Notes: a model not told the origin generated them from the sequence alone. 64,000 nucleotides of DNA from Pseudomonas sp. J452 (GCF_024666525.1 NZ_CP088294.1:1674001-1738000); one strand, 5' to 3'; shown: positions 8,108 to 17,067, counted from the stretch's first letter. Made by a program: numbers and translations.

Positions 8108-9105
8108 TGATGTACGCGCCTGCTTGTGTAGGAGCGAGCTCTGCTCGCGAATGGTCCCGCGCCACCGCTTCGCGAGCAGAGCTCGCTCCTACAAGTGCTG
8201 CGTTTGCTGCTAAATCCTCAGCCTTTCGTCCTCGCGCCGTTCGCGGCTTCACCCTGGTCGAGCTGGTGATGGTGATTGCCCTGGCCGGGGTGGTGGCGGT
8301 GCTGATCAGCACGGTAATGTCAAACCCGCTGCAGAGCTTTGTCGATCAGAGTCGGCGTGCAGAGCTGGTCGACCTGGCCGCCGGGGCGCTCAATCGCATG
8401 GCGCGCGATGTGCGCCTGGCGGTGCCAAACACGCTGCGTACGCCGGATGGACAAACCTTCGAGTTGCTGGCCATCCATGAGGCTGGACGCTACCGCGCCA
8501 ACCTGGCCGGTGGCGTAGCGCGCAACGATCCGCCGCTTTGCCCGGCAGCACCTGCTGCCTGTGAGATTGACGTACTCAGTCCAGGTATCGATGCAAGCCG
8601 TGTGGCTGCTGCGCGCTGGATGGTGCTGTACAACATCGGCGCCAGTACGCCTGGCGATTCGGTCTGGCCACCGTTCAACACCAGCTCATCGGCCACGCCT
8701 GCGGTGATTACGCCCAATGGCGTGGGCTTCGCCCTGAACAGTGGTGTGCTGACCTTGAGCGGTGTTGCAGCCCCTGGCTTTCGCTTCAAGTTCGCCTCGC
8801 CGCAGCATCGCTTCTATCTGGCCAGGGAAGTGTTGGGCTATCGCTGCGACAACCCCGGCACCGATGCTGCCACGGGGGATGGCACCGGGGTGATTCGTCG
8901 CGCCAGCTTCTCCAGCCTTGCCAGTAGTTACAGCTACAGCGCGGCAAACAGTTCCCTGTTGGTGGATGGTGTATCCACCTGTACTTTCACCTACGATCCG
9001 GGCACCAATGCCCGCGGCGGCCTGATCACCCTGCGGCTGGGGGTGAAGCGTAAGGGCGAGGAAATCATGCTGTTGCAACAGGTCCATGTCGACAATGCGC
9101 CCTGA
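8107..9105 (+). CDS. mshO: MSHA minor pilin MshO with REP-encoded extended leader
   Basis: The prepilin motif G/FTLVELVMVIALAG sits about 49 residues after the first ATG (8107, overlapping the mshD stop). Usual leaders in this operon are 6-12 residues. The extra leader is the translation of a complete REP palindrome (8123-8195). Between that repeat and the FTLVEL codons there is no in-frame ATG, GTG or TTG, so translation must begin upstream (8107 or 8110) and read through the repeat. The rest (about 283 residues) is PilW/MshO-like, with VDQSRRAELVDLAAGALNRMARDVR and several Cys. Whether the long leader is still accepted by the prepilin peptidase is not known. Confidence 0.85.
   Translation: MMYAPACVGASSAREWSRATASRAELAPTSAAFAAKSSAFRPRAVRGFTLVELVMVIALAGVVAVLISTVMSNPLQSFVDQSRRAELVDLAAGALNRMARDVRLAVPNTLRTPDGQTFELLAIHEAGRYRANLAGGVARNDPPLCPAAPAACEIDVLSPGIDASRVAAARWMVLYNIGASTPGDSVWPPFNTSSSATPAVITPNGVGFALNSGVLTLSGVAAPGFRFKFASPQHRFYLAREVLGYRCDNPGTDAATGDGTGVIRRASFSSLASSYSYSAANSSLLVDGVSTCTFTYDPGTNARGGLITLRLGVKRKGEEIMLLQQVHVDNAP
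8123..8195. repeat. REP palindrome inside the mshO leader
   Basis: GTAGGAGCGAGCTCTGCTCG on the left and its inverted copy CGAGCAGAGCTCGCTCCTAC on the right, separated by about 20 bases, form the classic Pseudomonas REP palindrome. The same family half-site lies near 25645. Its length keeps the mshO frame open. Confidence 0.9.
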
Positions 9106-9487
9106 CTCGCGCCAGACGGGCTTCGGCCTGGTCGCGGCGATGTTCGTGATCATCATCATTGCCGCGGTAATCGCCACCATGGCGCGTCTGGCCGTGACCC
9201 AGAACAGCACCAACAGTCTGGCGATCCAGCAGGCGCGGGCCTATCAGGCGGCGCAGGCCGGGCTGGAGTGGGGGATTAGCCGGGCCGTCAATGGCCAGCC
9301 CTGCACCAGCAGCTTTTCCCTGTCCGAGTTCTCCATCAGTGTGGCCTGCACCCCGACGACTGCCGTGACTGTTGCCGAAGAAAACCAGACGGTGCAGTTC
9401 TATGAACTCACCGCTACTGCCGAGTACGGCACCACTGGCGGTGCCGACTATGCCTACCGCCGCCTGACTGCCGTAGTGGAGCGCTGA
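9095..9487 (+). CDS. mshP: MSHA biogenesis protein MshP
   Basis: The start at ATG 9095 (overlapping mshO by 11 bases) gives MRPDSRQTG/FGLVAAMFVIIIIAAVIATMA, a prepilin-like leader and helix. ATG 9086 three codons upstream is an alternative. The mature helix lacks Glu at position 5, as in PilX/MshP-type proteins. Downstream residues ARAYQAAQAGLEWGISRAVNG are typical of this group. Two Cys follow (PCTSSF, VACTP). It probably acts as an assembly or minor pilus component. Confidence 0.8.
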   Translation: MRPDSRQTGFGLVAAMFVIIIIAAVIATMARLAVTQNSTNSLAIQQARAYQAAQAGLEWGISRAVNGQPCTSSFSLSEFSISVACTPTTAVTVAEENQTVQFYELTATAEYGTTGGADYAYRRLTAVVER

Positions 9488-9491
9488 GCCG

Positions 9492-12400
9492 ATGCACATG
9501 GTCTGTCGCCTGATCCCCTGGGCCCTCCTGCTGCTTTCGACGGCGGCCGAGGCAGTGGTTGGCAGCTGTGCCAGCAATTTTCCCGATGGCCTGCAGAGCC
9601 AGTACAGCGGTAATGCTGCCAGTCGCGGCACCATCGACTTCGGTTACAACGCGCAACTGCTGGGCAGCCCTGACAAGGTGCTGAACGCCAAGCGAGTCAA
9701 CCGCAACTCGGGCTCGACCGTCGGCACCTGCGGCCCGAGCGCCAGTGCGGACAATTGCACGGCCAATACCACGACTGCGGCACCGACCCAGGATCCTGGC
9801 AGTTTTCCCTCCACGGCCGGCTTCACGGCCACGGTTGCGCTGGGTTACCAGCAGACCAGCAGCCTGGCGGGCAATGGCAGCAACCAGTACAGCAGCATCA
9901 ACCTGGGTACCGAGGCGCAGCTGACCATCAATAGTGGTGGGCAGGCCTTCTATATTGAGCAGTTGGTTCTGAGCTCGAGCAGTCGTCTCAACCTGGCGCC
10001 CGGGGATTACTGGGTCGGCTCGCTGACCACCGGTTTCCAGTCGCAGATTCAGGTACAGGGCAGCGGTCAGGTGCGCCTCTTTGTGCGTGACAGCCTGACA
10101 CTGTCATCGTCTTCGCTGGTCAATTCGCCGGCCATCAATAGCGCAGGGGTGGCTGGCAATCTCTATTTATATGCCTACGACCGCGTCATCCTGAACAATC
10201 AGGCCACGCTCAGTGGCTATGTCTACAGCGCGTTCAGCGCAGGCTCGAATGACGGCATTACTCTGGACAGCCCGAGCTATGTATTCGGTGCTCTGACCGC
10301 AGAAAATATTTCCCTGAATACCAATGCCCGAGTCACCTACGTGGCACCGAACGGGAGTTGTGCAGTCACCAGCAAGATTCTTAGCTGGTCGCTGGATGAG
10401 GCCAGTTGGACCGGCGCAGCCGGCGAGGTGCTCGACAGCACCAGCAATGCTCTCAATGGCACGGTACTGAATAGCGCCAGTACAGCCAACAGCGCGCCGG
10501 CCCTGCCGCAAGTGAACGCCCAGGGCACCTGCGGCTATGGCGCGTTCAGCAGCACGTCCAGCCAGTACGTGCAGCGCGCCGACAACAATCTGCTCGACCT
10601 GCAGGGTAGTTTCACCATTGGCCTGTGGGTCAAGCCGCGCACGCTACCGGCCTCGGGGTTGATGAGCATCCTGTCCAAGGATGAGAACTACGAGTTCCAT
10701 CTCAATCCCAGCGGCACCATCAACTGGTGGTGGCAGACCACAGCCGGCTCCACTAACCAGTTCAACAGCACCACGGCGTTGCCGGTGGGGCAGTGGAGTC
10801 ATGTACTGATCCGTTATGTGTCGGGCGACCAACGCATCTATATCAACGGCAGCTTGGCCGGTCAGGCCAGCTTCAGTGGTACTCCGCTGGCCAATGGCGA
10901 CCCCCTGCAACTCGGCGCAGACCAGGGCGCAACGGGCCGCTATTTCAATGGCGAGCTGGATGAGTTGCGCATCTACAACGGTGCGCTGAGTGAGGCGGAG
11001 ATCAGCGCGCTGGTGGCGGAGCGGCACCAGTGCGCCCTGAACCTGCAGTGCTTCAGCGACAGCTTCGATGATGGCAGCCTGGGCGACGATTGGGCGGTGG
11101 CCAGTCGCGGTGCCACGTCGTTCACGCCTACGGTCAGTGGCCAGCGCATGCGCCTGACCAGCAACCAGGGCAACGTGTCGACCTCATCCACCCTGCAGCG
11201 CTTGTTTCCGGCGGCGGGCAACTATATCCAGGTGCAGTTCAAGTATTACGCCTACAACGGCAGCGGCGCCGATGGCGTGGCTGTGGTGCTGTCGGATGCC
11301 ACAGTGACGCCACAGCCGGGCGCCTTCGGCGGCCCGCTGGGCTACGGCACTCGTGGCGATGCGGCCAACCCCGGTTTTGCTGGCGGCTGGCTGGGGGTGG
11401 GGGTCGATGAGTACGGCAACTTCTCCGTCGAGGGTGGGGGCAATCCGCAGCAGCAACGCCCCGACTCGGTGGCCATCCGCGGCTCCAGCGCTACTGGCGG
11501 AACCAGTGGTTATCGTTATATCGCCGGAACCCCAGCCAATCTCAGTCCCGGAGTCGACAGCGCGGCGAGCACCACGGCAGCACCCGGGCACACCTACCGC
11601 ATCACCATGGATGGGCGCTTCAGCAACGAGGCACGGGTCACCGTGGAGCGTGATAGCGGCGCTGGTTTCGTTGTGTTGTCCGGCCTCAATGCGGTCAACG
11701 TGCTGGCGGCGGTCAACAGCCAGGCCCCATTACCCAGTGACTTCTACCTGTCGCTGACCGGCTCCACCGGCGGCTCGACCAATATCCACGAGCTGGACGA
11801 CCTGCAGGTCTGTGCCACCGATATCAATCCTGTCGGCCAGCAGATCGACCACTTCGAGTTCATCTACACGGCCAGCGCGCTGACCTGTAACCCTCAGCCG
11901 GTGACCATTCGTGCCTGCCTGAACAGCAGCTGCAGCAGCCTCTATACCAACCCGGTCAGCGTCACCATGAGCCCGGCCAATTACTGGACGGCCACTGCGC
12001 CAGCCACCGTTAGCGGCAGTACCATCACTTTCAGCGGTGGCTCGGCGGTGGCGCAGTTGCGCGTTCCAACTGCCGGTAGCGTGGCGCTAGCCGTGCAATC
12101 CTCGGTACCCACGACCAAACCCAACAGCCAGGCCGTCTGCTCGACCGCGGGTTGTCAGATCAGCTATGCCGACAGCGGCCTGCTGCTGCAGGTGCCCAAC
12201 CTGCTGGCGGCCAAGCCGACTCCAGCGACCATCAGCGCGGTGCGCAAGTCGGACGACGCCCTGCAGTGCGTGCCGGCTTTCGCCAATGTCACCCGTAGCG
12301 TCAGCTTCACCTCGGTCTACGCCAACCCCACCAGCGGTACCCAGCCGGTGGTGGTCAACGCTAGCGATGTTCGCGCAACGCCGGTGAACCTCAATCTGAA

Positions 12401-13880
12401 CTTCGACAGCACCGGTACGGCTCCGCTAACGGTGCGCTATGACGATGCCGGGTTGATGACCCTGTATTCCAGCTATAGCGGCAGCGTGGGCACTGGTGAT
12501 GCAAATCTGCAGTTGAGCGACGACGATCAGTTTGTCAGCAAACCTTATGGTTTGCTGCTTGAGACCAACACGGACAGTAGCTGTACAGCCGATGTCGACT
12601 GCCCGCTGTATCCGGGTGGCATACGCGCAGGTGATGCATTCAGCCTGCGCATCAGCGCGGTGGCCTGGCAGAGCGATGGCGAGGCGCTGACGGCTGCTGC
12701 CCTGGACGATAACCTGGTAACACCCAACTTCCAGTTGGGGGACATCACGCTCACCAGCACCGTTGCGGCACCGAGTGACGGTGTTGCCGGCGGCCTGACC
12801 CCAGGCGACTATGACCATCTGCTGGGTAGCCAGACAACCGTTGGTACGGCCATCTCCGAGGTTGGCGTGTTTCATCTTAGCGCCACCCCAACCGCCAGCT
12901 ATTTCGGCGAGACGGTCAGTGGCGGTACCAGCGGGTTGGTCGGGCGCTTCATCCCAGCTTTTCTCGGCGCTGCAGGCGACGCCAGCCTGACACCGAGCTG
13001 TGGCAGTGCGTTCAGCTATCAGGGGCAGCCAATGGACTTCGCCACTGGCCATGAGCCGACGCTGACGATTACCGGCTACAACCGGGGTGGCGACGTCACC
13101 ATGAACTACGACCGCGGCGATTTCTGGCGCCTGGCTGCGCCTGGGGTTGGCAGTTACAGCTCGGTGACCGGAACTAGTGGTCTCGATGCCCGCCTTGCCA
13201 GCCAGGGCACTGCCAGTTTGCTGGTGGAGGAAGCAGGTGACGGCGATGGCGCGCGCAGCTATCGCTGGAGCGATGAACAGCTGCTATATACCCCGGCCGT
13301 GCTGCCAAGCAGCGCTGACTATCCCTTTATCGCCCGCATTCAGCAGAGCTTCGTGGCCGCGGCCCTGACCGATCCGGACGGTGCCTGCCACGGCAACGGG
13401 GCGACCTGTCAGGACTTTGCCTATGACTTTGCCGATGAACCGGGCAGTGAAGTGCGCCTGGGCCGCCTGCGCATAGGCAATGCTCATGGTTCGGAGCTAC
13501 AGAGCCTGAGCCTGCCGGTGATCCTGGAAAGCTGGCAGAACATGGCTGGCGGTAGTTTCCAGCTTGAGGGGCTGGATACCTGCACCACTGCCACAGCCCT
13601 GGCAGCACCGCTGCTGGATCAGTACAGCGGTAGCCTGGCGGCGGGCGAAACCACGCCAAGCCTGAGCTGGCCGCTCGATCCTGCGGCTCACGCGCTGTTG
13701 CTGAGCGCTCCGGGCAGTGGCAACGACGGCTCGGTACAGGTCAGCTTTCCATCTGCGCCGAGCTGGTTGCAGTATCCCTGGGACGGTGCGACCCGCTCGG
13801 CGGCGCGCGGCCTTGCCACCTTCGGCATCTACAAGGGCGCCGCTCCGCTGATCTTCCGCCGCGAGTTGTACCGCCAGTAA
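9492..13880 (+). CDS. mshQ: MshQ, giant secreted pilus-associated protein with two lectin-like domains
   Basis: The product is 1462 residues with a signal peptide (MHMVCRLIPWALLLLSTAAEA). An N-terminal region rich in Ser, Thr and Asn with beta-strand character runs to about residue 300. A LamG-type jelly roll spans roughly 345-505 (FTIGLWVKPRTL ... WSHVLIRYVSG ... FNGELDELRIYNGALSEAEI). A second, legume-lectin-like fold spans about 520-775 (DSFDDGSLGDDWAV ... GADGVAVVLSD ... GGWLGVGVDEYGNF). The C-terminal half matches what is usually labelled DUF6701 in MshQ proteins. MshQ closes MSHA operons; a role as adhesive or cell-surface pilus component is inferred from the lectin folds. It starts 4 bases after mshP. 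Confidence 0.88.
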   Translation: MHMVCRLIPWALLLLSTAAEAVVGSCASNFPDGLQSQYSGNAASRGTIDFGYNAQLLGSPDKVLNAKRVNRNSGSTVGTCGPSASADNCTANTTTAAPTQDPGSFPSTAGFTATVALGYQQTSSLAGNGSNQYSSINLGTEAQLTINSGGQAFYIEQLVLSSSSRLNLAPGDYWVGSLTTGFQSQIQVQGSGQVRLFVRDSLTLSSSSLVNSPAINSAGVAGNLYLYAYDRVILNNQATLSGYVYSAFSAGSNDGITLDSPSYVFGALTAENISLNTNARVTYVAPNGSCAVTSKILSWSLDEASWTGAAGEVLDSTSNALNGTVLNSASTANSAPALPQVNAQGTCGYGAFSSTSSQYVQRADNNLLDLQGSFTIGLWVKPRTLPASGLMSILSKDENYEFHLNPSGTINWWWQTTAGSTNQFNSTTALPVGQWSHVLIRYVSGDQRIYINGSLAGQASFSGTPLANGDPLQLGADQGATGRYFNGELDELRIYNGALSEAEISALVAERHQCALNLQCFSDSFDDGSLGDDWAVASRGATSFTPTVSGQRMRLTSNQGNVSTSSTLQRLFPAAGNYIQVQFKYYAYNGSGADGVAVVLSDATVTPQPGAFGGPLGYGTRGDAANPGFAGGWLGVGVDEYGNFSVEGGGNPQQQRPDSVAIRGSSATGGTSGYRYIAGTPANLSPGVDSAASTTAAPGHTYRITMDGRFSNEARVTVERDSGAGFVVLSGLNAVNVLAAVNSQAPLPSDFYLSLTGSTGGSTNIHELDDLQVCATDINPVGQQIDHFEFIYTASALTCNPQPVTIRACLNSSCSSLYTNPVSVTMSPANYWTATAPATVSGSTITFSGGSAVAQLRVPTAGSVALAVQSSVPTTKPNSQAVCSTAGCQISYADSGLLLQVPNLLAAKPTPATISAVRKSDDALQCVPAFANVTRSVSFTSVYANPTSGTQPVVVNASDVRATPVNLNLNFDSTGTAPLTVRYDDAGLMTLYSSYSGSVGTGDANLQLSDDDQFVSKPYGLLLETNTDSSCTADVDCPLYPGGIRAGDAFSLRISAVAWQSDGEALTAAALDDNLVTPNFQLGDITLTSTVAAPSDGVAGGLTPGDYDHLLGSQTTVGTAISEVGVFHLSATPTASYFGETVSGGTSGLVGRFIPAFLGAAGDASLTPSCGSAFSYQGQPMDFATGHEPTLTITGYNRGGDVTMNYDRGDFWRLAAPGVGSYSSVTGTSGLDARLASQGTASLLVEEAGDGDGARSYRWSDEQLLYTPAVLPSSADYPFIARIQQSFVAAALTDPDGACHGNGATCQDFAYDFADEPGSEVRLGRLRIGNAHGSELQSLSLPVILESWQNMAGGSFQLEGLDTCTTATALAAPLLDQYSGSLAAGETTPSLSWPLDPAAHALLLSAPGSGNDGSVQVSFPSAPSWLQYPWDGATRSAARGLATFGIYKGAAPLIFRRELYRQ

Positions 13881-13882
13881 GC

Positions 13883-13912
13883 AAAAAGGCCACCTGTGAA
13901 GGTGGCCTTTTT
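13883..13912 (+). terminator. Rho-independent terminator of the msh operon
   Basis: AAAAAGGCCACC, a short loop, then GGTGGCCTTTTT lies 2 bases after the mshQ stop. The 8-bp stem followed by a run of five T is a textbook intrinsic terminator. Confidence 0.93.
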
Positions 13913-14113
13913 GTTGGGCTTGTAAAAGAGGGGAATCCCCGGCCTGCCTGTACCAAGGTCCCCAAAACTGGGATTGCTAGAGTCTATGCAGACTGTGTGC
14001 CAGTTTTATTACGCTGGCTGCAGGCCTTGTGAATGCTGGGTTTCAGCGGTTTCTGGCGGGGCCGCTGAAGGGCGTGCCGGGTGGCCGTTGGGCTGTGAGC
14101 GTGCACCGGGCTG

Positions 14114-14296
14114 ATGCAGGTGCATTGCTCTGGCGCATTGGTCGCGGTTGGGGTGTTTGTGGCTGCAACCGCTACGGCAGGTCTCGTGGCCGGCCCAGAA
14201 TCAGCCGTGGCACAGTTCGCGCAGGCGTTAACAGGCCGTCCACTCAATCGCTTTGCTCCCTCTCCCACCTGGTCCCGTGCCACGCCCTGGATGTAA
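14114..14296 (+). CDS. Possible 60-residue small protein
   Basis: I do not recognise this product. The frame MQVHCSGALVAVGVFVAATA followed by TAGLVAGPESAVAQFAQ looks like a hydrophobic signal or membrane segment, and the stop TAA is also the target duplication of the element at 14297. There is no clear ribosome binding site, and codon use is less biased than in the neighbours. The rest of 13918-14290 shows no convincing gene: an opposite-strand frame over 13984-14283 is low in complexity and overlaps this one. Confidence 0.2.
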   Translation: MQVHCSGALVAVGVFVAATATAGLVAGPESAVAQFAQALTGRPLNRFAPSPTWSRATPWM

Positions 14297-14436
14297 GAAC
14301 CTGTCCACGATCTTCTGGCCGTCGGCCATACCGCGTTAAAAACAGGCTCGGAATGCTCATTTACAGCTCGTAAACTCCGCTTCCTCGCCTGTTTTTGCCT
14401 TGTCTGGCTCTAGTCCAAAAGATCGTGAACAGGTTC
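14297..14436. mobile_element. 140-bp MITE-like element with terminal inverted repeats and TAA duplication
   Basis: The left end GAACCTGTCCACGATCTTCT and the right end, read inverted, GAACCTGTTCACGATCTTTT match at about 20 of 22 positions when the following GG is included. TAA flanks both sides (14294-14296 and 14437-14439). The inside has no open frame of note. A TNA target duplication with short inverted repeats is what IS5-family (IS1031-like) elements and their non-autonomous derivatives leave; that origin is an inference. Confidence 0.75.
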
Positions 14437-14450
14437 TAAGCCATAAACGA

Positions 14451-14484
14451 CAATGCCCGTATCAATCGATACGGGCATTGTTTT
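14451..14484 (+). terminator. Strong hairpin with T-tract, plus orientation
   Basis: CAATGCCCGTAT, loop, ATACGGGCATTG forms a 12-bp perfect stem followed by TTTT on the plus strand. The msh terminator is 540 bases upstream, so this second plus-strand terminator suggests another transcript in 13.9-14.45 kb, or it serves the minus-strand gene from its other face. Confidence 0.7.
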
Positions 14485-14537
14485 AGCTCGGCCTCAGATG
14501 GCCAGGTTTCACACAGTCTGTCTGCGGCCCTTTTGGG

Positions 14538-14996
14538 TTACGGCGTGGCGCTGGGAACCTCGGCCAGCAACTGGTCGATCACCGGGGTCATCTTGGTTTC
14601 CGTACTCTGGTACTTCTTGACTGCCAGCATGCCGCGGCCGCGGAAGCGGTAGTAGGCGCTGGCCAGCAACTGGCCCTGAGGGTCGCGGATGCTCAGCTCG
14701 GCCAGCGACAGATAAGTTACCACCGACCAGGAGCGGCGTGCCGTGTAGGTGAGCACCATCGGGCAACTGCCATCGGTTGGCTGCTGGATACGGCGGGTAC
14801 TGATGCCATGGCGGGCGAAGCCACGCTCCACCACGTTGAGGAAGTCGTCGACCTGCACCGCCGGGTTCTCCTGGATGCACATCGAGGCGCTCGGGGTTTT
14901 CAGGGGTTCGACGCGAATCACCGTACAGGCGCTGCTCAGGCCGATCAGGGCCAGCAGCAAGAGCAGGCGGGGGCGGTACAGGAACGGGGCGGGCAT
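14538..14996 (-). CDS. Sbal_3080-like lipoprotein
   Basis: The start is placed at ATG 14996, where MPAPFLYRPRLLLLLALIGL leads to the lipobox LSSAC and Cys at about residue 24; an upstream ATG at 15056 would bury the signal. The mature part (TVIRVEPLKTPSASMCIQEN ... VVERGFARHGIST) resembles a small lipoprotein family I recall as Sbal_3080. A second Cys pair (MCIQEN, SCPMVL) may form a disulfide. The function is unknown. It is probably outer-membrane attached. Confidence 0.7.
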   Translation of the reverse strand: MPAPFLYRPRLLLLLALIGLSSACTVIRVEPLKTPSASMCIQENPAVQVDDFLNVVERGFARHGISTRRIQQPTDGSCPMVLTYTARRSWSVVTYLSLAELSIRDPQGQLLASAYYRFRGRGMLAVKKYQSTETKMTPVIDQLLAEVPSATP

Positions 14997-15154
14997 GTGC
15001 AGCTTCCTCGGGTGATCACCTGACATGCCGCCGAACGGCCGCTGCGCCAGTGGCAACGCCTGGGCGTTGCCGGCTAAAACGAAGCCCGCGTCACGTACGG
15101 CCGTGCCGGGTGATGCGGGCTGGGGCGGGATGGCCGAGTGGGCCGCCGCGCGGC

Positions 15155-15604
15155 TTACTTGACGCTCGCCAGGTCACCCTTGAGCGCAACGCCGGCCATG
15201 ATCGCGCCGGCGTGGCATTCGTAGTTCTGCGCGTTTTTGTACTCGACGTTCTTGTAGTTGCTGGCCAGGTTGACCACGGCATTGGCGCCGGCGGCCTTGG
15301 CGGCGTTCTGGAAGGTGATCAGTGCCGATTGCAGGGCCCAGGAGCAGGCACCTTCGTCGCTCTTGTTGAAGGCGTTGGTCTTCTTGCTGGTGGTCACGCC
15401 CGACTTGATCACGTTGACCTTGCCCGCAGGCTGGGTGCCGGCCAGGTAGAACTTCACGCTGCCATCCAGGCGGCCGGCGGCAGTGGCTTCCTGCACGGCG
15501 GCCTGGAAGTCCGGGAACAGGGTGGTGTCGCGGGCCTGGCTGACGCTCGGCAGGGTAGCAGCACACAGCAGGGCGGCCAGGGTCCAGTTCTTCATGGTTT
15601 TCAT
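15155..15604 (-). CDS. Small secreted protein of unknown function
   Basis: The product has 149 residues. The start at 15604 is supported by AGGAGA seven bases upstream. The signal peptide NWTLAALLCAATLPSVSQA precedes a mature domain with SVKFYLAGTQPAGKVNVIKSG and a C-terminal ANAVVNLASNYKNVEYKNAQ. This layout recalls YbjQ-like folds that begin with a beta hairpin and end in a conserved GANAV helix, but I am not certain. Two Cys (GACSW and YECHAG) could pair. Such proteins are sometimes mislabelled as excinuclease; nothing here supports that. The gene is codirectional with, and downstream of, the polyene cluster. Confidence 0.65.
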   Translation of the reverse strand: MKTMKNWTLAALLCAATLPSVSQARDTTLFPDFQAAVQEATAAGRLDGSVKFYLAGTQPAGKVNVIKSGVTTSKKTNAFNKSDEGACSWALQSALITFQNAAKAAGANAVVNLASNYKNVEYKNAQNYECHAGAIMAGVALKGDLASVK

Positions 15605-15701
15605 GCTTCTCTCCTTGATGAGGCGTGGTTAAAGCGGGTTCTGCGCAAGGTGTGGCTTTGTTGACCCAGCGATTGTAGTTGTAATGAATCCGAGCGTCTT
15701 A

Positions 15702-15831
15702 GTGCCTGTTTACAGTCTTTCTTGCATCGCTTGAGCGGCGCGTAGAGGCAGATGCGCAGCGCTTCTGCCCCCTCTCCCGTTCACGGGAGAGGGTTGGGGA
15801 GAGGGGCGTTTCCGCGATCCTCAACAGGTTC
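15702..15831. mobile_element. 130-bp inverted-repeat element carrying a CCCTCTCCC REP
   Basis: The left end GTGCCTGTTTACAGTCT and the right end, inverted, GAACCTGTTGAGGATCG resemble the ends of the element at 14297. Flanking triplets are TTA (15699-15701) and TCA (15832-15834), both TNA-type; the latter is the stop codon of the ketosynthase gene read on the plus strand. A REP unit with CCCTCTCCCGTTCACGGGAG fills 15768-15807. The two flanks are not identical, so this may be an old or recombined copy. Confidence 0.55.
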
Positions 15832-17067
15832 TCAGCTCCAGCGCTTGAAAATCAGCGAAGTATTCACCCCGCCAAAGGCGAAGTTGTTGTTCATCACGTA
15901 CTGGTTGCTCATCTGGCGGAACTCGCTGCGCAGGTAGTCCAGCTCGGCGCACTCCGGGTCGAGGTGGTCCAGGTTGAGGGTGTAGACGTAGCTGTCGGCG
16001 TTCATCATCTCGATGCTGAACCAGGACTCCAGCGCGCCGCACGCGCCCAGGGTGTGGCCGAAGAAGCTCTTCTGCGAGCTGATCGGCATGCGCGGGCCGA
16101 ACAGGCTGTGGGTGGCCAGGCTCTCGGCCACGTCGCCCTGGGCGGTGGCGGTGCCGTGGCCGTTGACGTAACCGATGGCGCTGGGCGGCAGGCCGGCATC
16201 GGCCAGGGCCAGTTCCATGGCGCCGCGCATGGTCGCCTGTTCCGGTTTGGTCGCGTGGATGCCGTCGGAGTTGCAGCCGAAGCCGACGATCTCGGCATGG
16301 ATGGTGGCGCCACGCGCCAGCGCATGTTCCAGCTCCTCCAGCACCAGGATGCCGGCGCCCTCGCCGATCACCAGGCCATCGCGGCCGCTGTCATAGGGGC
16401 GCGGCGACAGGTGCGGGGTGTCGTTTTTCAGGCTGGTGGCATACAGCGCGTCGAACACCATGGCTTCGGTCGGGCACAGCTCTTCGGCGCCGCCGGCCAC
16501 CATCATCTGCAGGCGGCCGAACTTGATCGCCTCGTAGGCGTAGCCGATGCCCTGGCTGCCGCTGGTGCAGGCGCTGGAGGTAGGGATCAGACGGCCCTTG
16601 AGGCCGAAGAAGATGCTGATATTGGCTGCCGTGGTGTGCGGCATCATGCGGATATAGGAGTTGGCGTTGAGGCCATCCGCGACGGAATTGAGCAGCATAT
16701 TGCCGAACGCCTTGACCTCGTCGGTGCTGCCGGTGGACGAGCCGCAGGCTACGCCCATACGCCCGTCGCTGATGCACGGATCGCCCAGCAGGCCGGCGTG
16801 CTCCAGGGCCCGTTCGGCGGCGTACACCGCCAGCTTGGACACCCGGCCCATGCTGCGGGTCTGCTTGCGCGTCCAGTGCTTGGGCTGCACGAAGTCGTCC
16901 ACCGGGCCGCCGAGGCGGGTGTTCAGCTCGCCGAAGCGGTCCCACTCATGCATGTAGCGGATGCCGCTCTTGCCGGCCTTGAAGTTAGCCTCAATCGTCG
17001 GCCAGTCGCTGCCCAGCGAGGTCACCCCGGCCATGCCGGTGACTACAACCCGTTTACATCCGTTCAT
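15832..17067 (-). CDS. Beta-ketoacyl-ACP synthase of the aryl polyene cluster (FabF-like)
   Basis: The 411-residue thiolase-fold condensing enzyme has a complete Cys-His-His triad: Cys167 in SSACTSGSQ, His304 in NGHGTATAQGD and His338 in FFGHTLGACG. It would extend the polyene chain with malonyl-ACP. ATG 17067 overlaps the ketoreductase stop by one base (TGATG). This is the last gene of the operon, and its stop codon forms one flank of the element at 15702. The genes of this cluster match aryl polyene loci (ApeO/ApeR-type condensing enzymes), but I cannot decide which of the two this is. Confidence 0.9.
   Translation of the reverse strand: MNGCKRVVVTGMAGVTSLGSDWPTIEANFKAGKSGIRYMHEWDRFGELNTRLGGPVDDFVQPKHWTRKQTRSMGRVSKLAVYAAERALEHAGLLGDPCISDGRMGVACGSSTGSTDEVKAFGNMLLNSVADGLNANSYIRMMPHTTAANISIFFGLKGRLIPTSSACTSGSQGIGYAYEAIKFGRLQMMVAGGAEELCPTEAMVFDALYATSLKNDTPHLSPRPYDSGRDGLVIGEGAGILVLEELEHALARGATIHAEIVGFGCNSDGIHATKPEQATMRGAMELALADAGLPPSAIGYVNGHGTATAQGDVAESLATHSLFGPRMPISSQKSFFGHTLGACGALESWFSIEMMNADSYVYTLNLDHLDPECAELDYLRSEFRQMSNQYVMNNNFAFGGVNTSLIFKRWS

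Noticed and set aside
8123..8195. Start of mshO after the REP
   Set aside because: No ATG, GTG or TTG in frame between the REP and the FTLVEL codons.
13984..14283. 99-codon minus-strand frame in the 14-kb gap
   Set aside because: It is low in complexity (Ala/Thr/Pro runs), has no ribosome binding site and no terminator in the right place.
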